Below, in pieces: positions 1 to 6,326 of a stretch of DNA of 18,104 nt; the stretch's first letter is position 1, and each line of letters begins with the position of its first letter. Below the pieces are notes generated by a model, which saw nothing but the letters and a program-made list of their open reading frames with translations, did not search any database and was not told where the DNA came from. The position numbers were made by a program, and so were the translations under genes. The DNA comes from CAYFJO01 sp964343305 (lineage in GTDB: Bacteria > Planctomycetota > Planctomycetia > Pirellulales > Pirellulaceae), in NCBI GenBank assembly GCA_964343305.1, contig CAYFJO010000206.1:1-18104 (forward strand). The letters are read 5' to 3'.

Positions 1-575
1 AACTGTCGCTGCAAGTGATCTTGACCAACAACAAAACCGGCCACGACTTTCCAACCGGACCGCTGGACATGCTGGAAAGTTGGATCGAACTCAAGGTAAC
101 TGACGCCGCTGACAACATCATTTATCACAGCGGCGACGTGGACGAGGATGGCGAGATCATGGATACTCAAGTCTGGTTCAAGGCGGACGGGTTTGACCGC
201 CAAAGAAAGCTGATCGATCGCCATAATCTGTGGGACCTCGTGGGAGCCAGCTACAAGCGGACACTTTATCCAGGCGTGACGGACAGCGTCGCCGTACAGT
301 TTCAATGCCCGTCGATGGCCCGTGGCCGACTGCTCCCAGGCGACGGCAAACCGGCGCCAGGAAAACGATCGCAGAAGTTCTCCGTACCCACGCCTGCCGA
401 AACGGAGAACACAGAATTGACCGTGGAAGCGGTGCTGTGGTATCGCAAAGCCAATCCGGAGTTCCTCGACCGGGTTTACGGTAAATCGACCGGAGTTCGC
501 TCGCCGATCAGCGAAATGACGCGGGCAACCACTCACATCGGGATTAATGGTGATGACGCAACGCCGTCTGAGTAA
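1..575 (+). CDS. C-terminal part of a probable multihaem cytochrome c-type protein (5' end outside window)
   Basis: The frame is open from the first base and ends with TAA at 573-575, so only about 190 C-terminal residues are visible. The segment near the left edge (VILTNNKTGHDFPTGPLDM) resembles the GHxFPTG stretch found in the C-terminal beta-rich region of multihaem cytochromes of the c554/doubled-CXXCH type, followed by a segment like WIELKVTDAADN. No CXXCH haem motif lies in the visible part, so the haem-binding region would be upstream and the assignment rests on this C-terminal signature alone. The last 29 bases overlap the start of the ASPIC/UnbV gene in another frame, which suggests co-translation. 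A periplasmic electron-transfer role is inference only. Confidence 0.5.
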   Translation, partial: LSLQVILTNNKTGHDFPTGPLDMLESWIELKVTDAADNIIYHSGDVDEDGEIMDTQVWFKADGFDRQRKLIDRHNLWDLVGASYKRTLYPGVTDSVAVQFQCPSMARGRLLPGDGKPAPGKRSQKFSVPTPAETENTELTVEAVLWYRKANPEFLDRVYGKSTGVRSPISEMTRATTHIGINGDDATPSE

Positions 576-2412
576 GCGCTATCGGCTGATGTTGCGATGG
601 GGCGTGCCGTGCGTTTTGGCGGCGATCGTTCTCAGCTACGTTGCCTACGTGGGCAGCGCGCGAAAGGACCCTTCCGCACCGGATAAGGACGGTACGATCG
701 GTGGCCTGACGAGCATTCTTGACCGTGACGTCTCCTCGGACATGGCTCGTTTCACGTTCGCTGACGTCACGAAAACGACCGGCATCGACTTCACGCATTT
801 CCCGGCGACTCGCCGGTCGCTCTTGCCGGAAGACATGGGATCGGGACTGGCTTGGGGCGACTATGACAACGATGGCGACCCCGATTTGTTTTTGGTCAAC
901 TTTTGCGGTTCGATTCTTGACCCAGACGCCACGGAATCCGAAGACGGCCGTTGTGCCCTCTATCGCAACGACGGAAACCGCCGATTCACGGATGTATCGC
1001 GAGAAGCCGGCGTTGACCGGTCGCTGTTCGGCATGGCGGCGGCTTGGGGCGACTATGACAACGATGGCGACCTCGATTTGTACGTCACGGCCTACGGATC
1101 CAACGTGCTGTTTTGTAACAACGGCGACAGTTCATTCACCGATATGACCGATGTCGCTGGCGTGGGCGACGACCGATTCAGCGCCGGCTGCGCCTGGGGC
1201 GACTACGATCGGGATGGATGGATCGACCTTTACGTGTGTACCTACGTCCGCTTCGAATATCGCGAGCAGGACCGGACCCGCGCGCGGCGAAACCGCGACG
1301 AAGTGAACCCGTATACGATCAACCCGTCGTCGTATCCGGCCGCTGCGAACGTTCTTTACCACAACAACGGCGACGGCACGTTTACCGATGTGGCCGAGCA
1401 GGCCGGTGTGGCTGATCCGAAGGGCCGGTCGTTGGAAGCCGTCTGGTTCAACTTCGACGACGACGCGTGGATCGACTTGTACGTCGCCAACGACGTTTCC
1501 GCCAACGGCGTTTTTCGCAACAACGGCGACGGATCGTTTGAGGACGTGGGCGCAAAATCACTGGCGGCGGACTATCGCGGCGCGATGGGATTGGCGGTCG
1601 GCGACTACGAAAACGACGGCGATTTCGACCTCTTTGTGACCCATTGGGTCGCTCAGGAAAACGCATTTTTCACCAACATGTCGTCGGAATTCGCTTCGGA
1701 ATCGGATGATGCTCAGCGGCTTCCCGTGATGTTTTCCGACGTCACGGATGCGGTGGGCTTGGGACAAGTGTCACTGCGGATGGTTGGCTGGGCCACGGGC
1801 TTCGCCGACTTTGACAATGACGGATATTTCGATCTTTGGGTCGTCAATGGCAGCACGTTGCAAAAGATGGACGATGCGACACGGCTCGTACCGCAACGGC
1901 CGCACGTCTTTCGTCAAGAATCTCCCCAGGGCTTTTTTGAGATCGGTCGGCACGCGTGCCCGCGATTGGGCGAACCGATCGTTGGCCGTGGCGGCGCGCA
2001 CGCTGACTACGACGGCGACGGCAAACTGGATCTGGCCATGATGGTCCACTCGGGCGAACCGATCGTCCTGCGTAACACGTCGCCTGATGCGGGTCATTGG
2101 ATTCGAATTCGCCTGCGGCAACACGGCGGCAACACGTTTGCGCTAGGGGCGCGTGTGGCGATCCGTACTGCGGAGCATGTCCAAACGGCTCAGGTAGGCG
2201 CGGACGGTTCGTATCTGTCTCAAAGCGCCACCGATTTGCACTTCGGACTGGCCGATGAGGAAACCGTGGACGAAATCATGATACGCTGGCCGGACGGAGC
2301 CGAGGATCAGTACAAGGCTGTCGCTTGCGACCAGGTCGTGGAATACTCGCACACGACAACGGCGAGCAGCCGCCAACCGATTGCCAAACAAAACGAGGGC
2401 AATCCGCAATAG
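547..2412 (+). CDS. Membrane-anchored VCBS/FG-GAP repeat protein with ASPIC/UnbV domain (CRTAC1-like)
   Basis: The 621-aa product has a basic N-terminus and one hydrophobic segment at about residues 18-36, so it is probably an anchored or exported protein facing the periplasm. At least seven calcium-loop-like FG-GAP/VCBS repeats follow, near residues 103-118, 167-182, 217-231, 299-314, 351-365, 419-434 and 485-498. They have cores such as WGDYDNDGDLDLYV and FADFDNDGYFDLWV and should build a beta-propeller. Residues about 517-585 form the ASPIC/UnbV domain (LGARVAI, GSYLSQS, LHFGL, WPDG). In the family this domain is associated with extracellular or surface proteins; the substrate is unknown. 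The start could be ATG 547, GTG 550 or ATG 553. The gene overlaps the preceding cytochrome-like gene by 29 bases. The pairing suggests a surface complex, but that is inference. Confidence 0.9.
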   Translation: MVMTQRRLSKRYRLMLRWGVPCVLAAIVLSYVAYVGSARKDPSAPDKDGTIGGLTSILDRDVSSDMARFTFADVTKTTGIDFTHFPATRRSLLPEDMGSGLAWGDYDNDGDPDLFLVNFCGSILDPDATESEDGRCALYRNDGNRRFTDVSREAGVDRSLFGMAAAWGDYDNDGDLDLYVTAYGSNVLFCNNGDSSFTDMTDVAGVGDDRFSAGCAWGDYDRDGWIDLYVCTYVRFEYREQDRTRARRNRDEVNPYTINPSSYPAAANVLYHNNGDGTFTDVAEQAGVADPKGRSLEAVWFNFDDDAWIDLYVANDVSANGVFRNNGDGSFEDVGAKSLAADYRGAMGLAVGDYENDGDFDLFVTHWVAQENAFFTNMSSEFASESDDAQRLPVMFSDVTDAVGLGQVSLRMVGWATGFADFDNDGYFDLWVVNGSTLQKMDDATRLVPQRPHVFRQESPQGFFEIGRHACPRLGEPIVGRGGAHADYDGDGKLDLAMMVHSGEPIVLRNTSPDAGHWIRIRLRQHGGNTFALGARVAIRTAEHVQTAQVGADGSYLSQSATDLHFGLADEETVDEIMIRWPDGAEDQYKAVACDQVVEYSHTTTASSRQPIAKQNEGNPQ

Positions 2413-2420
2413 ATTGTTGA

Positions 2421-2894
2421 TCAAGTTTTTTTAGACGCGCGTCTCTTCTTAGGCAACGTCGCGGTGACATCCTTGGCAAGCTCGGCAACGGTCAGCCCAG
2501 CCAGGGCTTGCAGAAAATCTTCCTCTAACGCGGTCAGCTTGCGTTGGATGGAACAACGGCCCATGACGGGACACTCGTCCTCGAGCGACAAACCACAGCG
2601 GTTCGTTTCGATCCCTTCCAGCAATTCAACGACATCGCGAACCGTAATCTCGTCGGCCGCCCGTCCGAGAGAATAACCGCCCGCAATGCCGCGGTGGCTG
2701 CGTAACAGTCTTCCACGTGCCAACCGCTGAACAACGTTGGACAGGTACGTTTCCGACGCGCTGGGCCAAATCGTCGACATCCATCCGGCCAATTCAGGGA
2801 GCGTTGTCAACTCACCCGCCGGTTTCGTTGCCACATAGGCCAAAGCGTGAATTCCATAGCTGAAACGCTGCGAAAAGAATTGTCCGGTTGCCAC
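2421..2894 (-). CDS. Rrf2 family transcriptional regulator with three clustered cysteines
   Basis: The 157-aa product begins at GTG with a weak AAAGG about 9 bases upstream; no in-frame ATG is better placed. The N-terminus (FFSQRFSYGIHALAYVA) and the winged-helix region with SETYLSNVVQRLARGRLL and SHRGIAGGYSLGR at about residues 46-78 are typical Rrf2. Cysteines lie at about residues 98, 106 and 112, spaced C-X7-C-X5-C. This resembles the iron-sulfur ligand loop of IscR/NsrR-type members (C-X5-C-X5-C in IscR), although the first spacing is wider. The C-terminus ends in a basic tail (KKRRASKK). The gene converges on the ASPIC/UnbV gene with only 8 bases between the stop codons. It lies on the same strand as the corrinoid-related pair but is separated by a 250-bp gap holding a large palindrome. 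Sensing of Fe-S, NO or redox state is inferred. Confidence 0.88.
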   Translation of the reverse strand: MATGQFFSQRFSYGIHALAYVATKPAGELTTLPELAGWMSTIWPSASETYLSNVVQRLARGRLLRSHRGIAGGYSLGRAADEITVRDVVELLEGIETNRCGLSLEDECPVMGRCSIQRKLTALEEDFLQALAGLTVAELAKDVTATLPKKRRASKKT

Positions 2895-2948
2895 GACATC
2901 GAGCCTTTCGAATGCACAATAACTAAGGGGAACCTCTAAACACTCAAC

Positions 2949-3007
2949 GTAGCACAGGCTGCCAGCCTGTTTGAAATACTGAAAAACAGGCTGGCAGCCT
3001 GTGCTAC
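2949..3007. repeat. Perfect long inverted repeat (24-bp arms, 11-base loop)
   Basis: Arms at 2949-2972 and 2984-3007 are exact reverse complements, each containing the inner palindrome CAGGCT-GCC-AGCCTG. Loop is 2973-2983. A weaker extension outside the arms (AAGGGGAACC on the left against a GTTTCCCTAAGG-type stretch on the right) suggests a longer imperfect element. It lies in the gap upstream of the Rrf2 gene and downstream of the UroD-like gene. The nested structure looks like a dispersed REP-like element rather than an ordinary operator. No T-run follows on either strand, so it is not a classical terminator. Confidence 0.9.
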
Positions 3008-3044
3008 GGGTTTCCCTAAGGTAAATACGGTAAAGTCAACTAGC

Positions 3045-3074
3045 TTAGAGTAGTTTATTCAATTTACACTTCAT
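3045..3074 (-). CDS. Possible 9-codon leader ORF upstream of the Rrf2 gene
   Basis: On the minus strand the stretch AAGGAAGGAG is followed after 5 bases by ATG and nine codons (MKCKLNKLL), then TAA. This is among the strongest Shine-Dalgarno arrangements in the window. The ORF lies between the UroD-like gene and the Rrf2 gene, just upstream of the long perfect hairpin. It could be a leader peptide with the hairpin as an attenuating structure, or a chance combination. Nothing in the peptide is diagnostic. Confidence 0.25.
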   Translation of the reverse strand: MKCKLNKLL

Positions 3075-3144
3075 AACAACTCCTTCCTTAAATGCGTCAA
3101 TCGAGCAAGCACAGTGGACTTTGCCGGCTGAACACATTTCCGTG

Positions 3145-4155
3145 TCAGCGGCACGCCGCCGCGTATTCGGCTAATGCGCGAACATTCTCCAGCGGTGTGT
3201 CGCGGGGAACTTCACACCCGGCGCCAACGATGTACTGGTCGCCGGCCTGGCGATGGCACTCGGCAATCGACGCGGTAACCGATTCGGGGCTGGCGTTGCG
3301 TAATGCCCTGACTGGATCGATGTTGCCCAACAGAATCTGATTCGGCCCCATTGCTTCGCGTGCCATACCGACAGGCGTGAAATAATCCAAATCGACGATC
3401 TCGCACCCCAACCGGCCCATGCCTTCGACGATCGAACTCGTATTGCCACAAATGTGCAGCCGGACGCGGGCTCCCATGGCGTGGATTCCGTCCACAAGTT
3501 TCTTCTCGTAGGGCCAGACAAACTCTTCATAGAGCTTCGGGCCGATTAAGGACGCGGCGGCATCGCCGATTCCAATGATGTCCGCGCCCGCGCTGACCTG
3601 AGCCTGCGCGTAACGTAACTCCATTTCCACAACGAAATCGAACAGGCAGCGCACAAACGCGGGATCATCGTAGAAGTCGAGCATCAAGGTGTTGATACCT
3701 CGCAAATCCGCCCCTTCGGCGCAAGGTCCTTCCACCCAGCCCATCATGGCTTTCTCGTCACCCACTCTCTCTTTCATCAGTGCTAGGGATTTGACGGCGG
3801 CATGCATTCTGCCGCCACCAAGCGGGTCGGGGACCTTCAATCGGGCCAGCGCTGCCTTGTCAGCCAGCAAGGCATCGCTTTCGATGATCGCCGCGGGCTG
3901 GTCTTCATAGAACTCGACATGAGCCCCGCAATCACAGGCCTCTCGGGCGGGATCGGACATGTTGCAGACGATATCAAAATCGAACTGTTCCGCCGTCCGA
4001 ATCTGAGCCTCGGCCAACACGCGAAAGTCTTTGACGTACTCGCCATATTTGACCCCGATCTGGCCGGCGCAGAACATCATCACGACCGGCATCAACGGCA
4101 GTCGATCCACCGGTTCGTTTTCCAAGAACGCAAGAACTCGTTCGCGACCGTTCAT
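3145..4155 (-). CDS. UroD-superfamily methyltransferase, MtaA/corrinoid-type
   Basis: The 336-aa product belongs to the uroporphyrinogen decarboxylase superfamily. The TIM-barrel signature runs through RERVLAFLENEPVDRLP near the start and ADIIGIGDAAASLIGPKLYEEF at about 190-212. His234 and Cys236 (LHICGNTSS) and Cys314 (GAGCEVPRDTP) match the H-x-C...C zinc site of methylcobamide:thiol methyltransferases such as MtaA. This argues for methyl transfer between a corrinoid protein and a thiol or other acceptor, not for haem synthesis. I chose ATG at 4155, preceded by GAGGAG, over a GTG 20 codons upstream that would overlap the previous gene and add residues atypical for the family. It follows the B12-reactivation gene with a 26-base gap, so the two are probably one operon. 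The methyl donor cannot be read from the sequence. Confidence 0.85.
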   Translation of the reverse strand: MNGRERVLAFLENEPVDRLPLMPVVMMFCAGQIGVKYGEYVKDFRVLAEAQIRTAEQFDFDIVCNMSDPAREACDCGAHVEFYEDQPAAIIESDALLADKAALARLKVPDPLGGGRMHAAVKSLALMKERVGDEKAMMGWVEGPCAEGADLRGINTLMLDFYDDPAFVRCLFDFVVEMELRYAQAQVSAGADIIGIGDAAASLIGPKLYEEFVWPYEKKLVDGIHAMGARVRLHICGNTSSIVEGMGRLGCEIVDLDYFTPVGMAREAMGPNQILLGNIDPVRALRNASPESVTASIAECHRQAGDQYIVGAGCEVPRDTPLENVRALAEYAAACR

Positions 4156-4181
4156 CCACTCCTCGGCTGTTTCTTTCTGTC

Positions 4182-4904
4182 TTATCTTCGCATGGCACAA
4201 TTGTGAAGTTCGCACCGGTCACAGGGCGAACCAAACTCCTCAACCTCTTCGACGGGACCCAGCCCGATCAAGCCCGACACGGATTTCAGCGGACACATTA
4301 AGCAACCGGGCATCAAGGTAACGCCAATGTTCTCTCCATCGAATAGCGAAAATAATTTGGTTTGTTCGGTCAACGACATTCCACAATATCCCGGACTGTA
4401 GGGTAACGTCGGGGCATGCCACGCGGGGTCAGCTTGCTCGCGCAGTTGGTCGATGACCGCGGTTTCCGCCGCCTCGGCACGTTCAGCGCCAACCGCATTG
4501 ACGACCATGGCCGCCAGATCGTCATCTTCGTCCATCAACTCGCTTGCAAGATTCTCCACGTTCGGTCCGGCTGTGGCAATGAACGCCGCCACACGCCTCG
4601 CGGCTCCGAGGAATTCGCCGATGGCTCCGTGAAACTCGATAACTCCCCGATCGGTTCGCAGACGGAGCCGGCGCCTGTCCTTTTCAACGACCGGCAAGAC
4701 CACGTAGATCGCACGCGGAGTCGCCAACCGGTCGGCCTCTTCGATCCAGCGATCCAGGATGCCTTGAAGCGGAGCATTTGGCTCAGCACCAGTCGGGTAG
4801 CCGAGATAACGCAGCACTTCTCCCCGGTCGATGGCGGCGTCCACCCGATCGATGATCCGAGGTTGCTGTTCCGAGAGACCGCTTAACGACTGCTGCATCA
4901 CCAA
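4182..4904 (-). CDS. B12-dependent methionine synthase activation-domain-like protein (corrinoid reactivation)
   Basis: The 240-aa product resembles the stand-alone form of the MetH activation (Met_synt_B12) domain. The signature region at about residues 169-216 includes YSPGYCGMSLTEQTKLFSLF and the segment GVTLMPGCLMCPLKSVSGLIGLG. In MetH the equivalent domain binds AdoMet and helps reductive methylation of the oxidised cobalamin. A C-terminal Cys cluster (C228-X2-C231-X4-C236, PCDRCELHNC) could bind metal or an Fe-S cluster, a feature MetH itself lacks. The start is uncertain: TTG 4904 has GGAG 7 bases upstream, GTG 4901 and ATG 4898 follow in frame. It is the first gene of a minus-strand pair with the MtaA-like methyltransferase and diverges from the Gfo/Idh gene. 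A reactivase for a corrinoid methyltransferase is the likely role; no corrinoid-binding protein is visible nearby. Confidence 0.82.
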   Translation of the reverse strand: MVMQQSLSGLSEQQPRIIDRVDAAIDRGEVLRYLGYPTGAEPNAPLQGILDRWIEEADRLATPRAIYVVLPVVEKDRRRLRLRTDRGVIEFHGAIGEFLGAARRVAAFIATAGPNVENLASELMDEDDDLAAMVVNAVGAERAEAAETAVIDQLREQADPAWHAPTLPYSPGYCGMSLTEQTKLFSLFDGENIGVTLMPGCLMCPLKSVSGLIGLGPVEEVEEFGSPCDRCELHNCAMRR

Positions 4905-4968
4905 CGATGTTCTCCACGAATTATGCCCGCCGAACGTCTGTCGCCGCGAATCTGGCAGGAGCTAATAC

Positions 4969-4998
4969 TAGACACACTTTGTTTACGTTATATAGAAT
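4969..4998 (+). promoter_or_regulatory. Putative sigma70-type promoter of the Gfo/Idh gene
   Basis: TAGACA at 4969-4974 and TAGAAT at 4993-4998 each match the consensus at five of six positions, with 18 bases between them (TATAGA at 4991-4996 with a 16-base spacer is an alternative). Transcription would start near 5005, giving a leader of about 50 bases ending in AAGGGA about 9 bases before ATG 5056. The region is shared with the divergent B12-reactivation gene. Confidence 0.5.
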
Positions 4999-5055
4999 GC
5001 ACGTCGAATTCAAGGTAACGACTCTGATCACCCCCTTTGAAGGGAACGAATCATC

Positions 5056-6063
5056 ATGAAAGAAATTGGCGTAGGTGTCATTGGTTGCGGTTTCGTCGGT
5101 CGTGGGGCCCACGTTCCTGCGTTCAGCGCAATTGACGGTGCCCGGCTGGTCGCGGTGGCCGACCCTGACTCCAAACGAAGAAACAAAGCGGCGAAGAAGT
5201 ATGAAGTCCAGACGAACTACGAGGACTACGTCGATCTGGTCAAGGATCCCGATGTAGACGCCGTCGTGGTCGCCGTGCCCACTCCATTGCACGCCAAGGC
5301 AGCATTGGCGGCGATCGAGGCCGGCAAGCACGTGTTGTGCGAGATGCCGCTGGCTGCGAGTTTGGAAGAGGCTGACCAGATGATCGAGGCGGCCAATCGG
5401 CAAGGCGTCTTTTTGATGCCGGGCCTGACGTTTCGTTTCACGCCAAACTTTGTCAAAGCGAAAGAGATGCTCGACACGGGTGCTATCGGGAGTCCCGCCG
5501 CCGTCCTCTATCGGGAGTTCATTCCGGCAAGCGACTTGGCTGGTCAGTGGCCGAGTGCATCTTGGATGTGGAAGGTCGAGGAAAGTGGGGGACCGCTGTA
5601 CACACTGGCCGTCTGGTCGATCGACCTACTACGTTGGTTGTTTGACACCGAGATTGAAGACGTCAGCGCCGCCGTCAAATACACGGTGCTTGATAGGTTC
5701 GGCGGGACGCTCGGCTATGACGCATGCGCTGCATTGAAGCTGGCCAACGGAGTGGTCGGGAGCCTGCAGTACAGCGGCAGCGTTACCCACTCGGCGTCGA
5801 GTTCTGCTCTCGAAATCGTCGGCGACTCGACTCATGTGATCAACGCTGCGGGCAACGACAAGGTAACGCTGTTCGGCGAGGATCCCATGAAGACGGAGTG
5901 GGATGTGAAACAGCCTGGCGCTGGGATGTGGGGCCACTTGCAGCAAGACGAGTACTTCGTTCAGTGCATTCGCGAGGGCCAGGCACCGGATATCACACCG
6001 AGCGACGGACGCAAGGCAATGGAGATTGCCCTCAAAATCGCTAAGTCCCACGAACGGACATGA
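5056..6063 (+). CDS. Gfo/Idh/MocA family protein with altered catalytic residues
   Basis: The 335-aa product starts with a Rossmann fold (GVGVIGCGFVGRGAH; G10-C-G12-F-V-G15) for NAD(P) binding, and the acidic D36 after the second strand (AVADPD) favours NAD. The C-terminal alpha/beta domain follows from about residue 125. Two usual catalytic signatures are altered. The EKP motif reads E96-M97-P98 (CEMPLA), so the conserved Lys is Met. The segment normally like GG-x-LxDxGxHxID reads GGPLYTLAVWSID, so the Asp and His positions appear to be Thr183 and Trp187. Substrate is unknown and normal dehydrogenase activity is doubtful. The ATG start is supported by AAGGGA about 9 bases upstream. The gene stands alone on the plus strand between two minus-strand groups. 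Length is normal for the family. Confidence 0.88.
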   Translation: MKEIGVGVIGCGFVGRGAHVPAFSAIDGARLVAVADPDSKRRNKAAKKYEVQTNYEDYVDLVKDPDVDAVVVAVPTPLHAKAALAAIEAGKHVLCEMPLAASLEEADQMIEAANRQGVFLMPGLTFRFTPNFVKAKEMLDTGAIGSPAAVLYREFIPASDLAGQWPSASWMWKVEESGGPLYTLAVWSIDLLRWLFDTEIEDVSAAVKYTVLDRFGGTLGYDACAALKLANGVVGSLQYSGSVTHSASSSALEIVGDSTHVINAAGNDKVTLFGEDPMKTEWDVKQPGAGMWGHLQQDEYFVQCIREGQAPDITPSDGRKAMEIALKIAKSHERT

Positions 6064-6147
6064 CCAACGCCAAGGGGCCACGAAGCGGTGGTAGAAGAGA
6101 TAACCGGCGTGAAGCGCTAATTCATGCGGCGGGACTACGAACCTCGT

Positions 6148-6270
6148 TTAGTCTTGAGGGATTACTGCAACGTTGAACCAATAAGAGTTGATTTCCTCGG
6201 CGATTTTGTTGACAAGATCCTTGAATTCCAGCGGTTTGGTCACTAGCAGGATTTCGCGGACTGTGCTCAT
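6148..6270 (-). pseudogene. C-terminal remnant of an Rcp1-like response regulator
   Basis: The frame ending at TAA 6148-6150 encodes about 40 residues, of which the last 32 (LVTKPLEFKDLVNKIAEE, then INSYWFNVAVIPQD) match the end of single-domain regulators of the Rcp1 type. These end with a (V/L)TK(P) strand containing the conserved receiver Lys, a helix with KDL, then (S)(F/Y)W and a hydrophobic-Pro tail. The conserved Asp, Thr and first four strands are absent. Upstream, the sequence runs directly into a palindrome (6278-6304) and the end of the histidine kinase. It lies 56 bases behind that kinase on the same strand, where phytochrome-type kinases often carry their Rcp1-like partner. It is best read as a gene that lost its 5' part. 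The ATG at 6268-6270 is probably fortuitous. Confidence 0.6.
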
Positions 6271-6277
6271 GGGTCTC

Positions 6278-6304
6278 GTGCCACGGCTGGGGCAGCCGTG
6301 ACAC
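6278..6304. repeat. Palindromic element (CACGGCTG/CAGCCGTG)
   Basis: CACGGCTG at 6282-6289 and CAGCCGTG at 6293-6300 are exact reverse complements with a 3-base loop. One mismatch further out, GTG (6278-6280) pairs with CAC (6302-6304). The element lies exactly between the histidine kinase stop codon and the regulator fragment. No T-run follows on the minus strand, so a terminator is possible but not supported. Confidence 0.75.
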
Positions 6305-6326
6305 AGTCTTGGTCTTGCTTCATTCG

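Noticed and set aside
2413..2443. Bidirectional terminator between the ASPIC/UnbV and Rrf2 genes
   Set aside because: There is a T7 run at 2425-2431 and a GACGCGCGTC palindrome, but the T-run is not preceded by a stable stem on the plus strand and the palindrome is inside the Rrf2 coding sequence.
4156..4215. GTG start for the UroD-like gene at 4215
   Set aside because: It would overlap the previous gene and add 20 atypical residues. ATG 4155 has GAGGAG upstream and begins with the family-typical MNGRERVL.
4905..5055. Minus-strand promoter for the B12-reactivation gene
   Set aside because: Candidate hexamers (TTGAAT, TATATA, CATAAT) do not pair at acceptable spacing, so no promoter was called on this strand.
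6122..6304. 60-codon minus-strand ORF
   Set aside because: It lies in another frame across the regulator fragment and palindrome. Its product shows no family pattern, while the 6148-6270 frame does.
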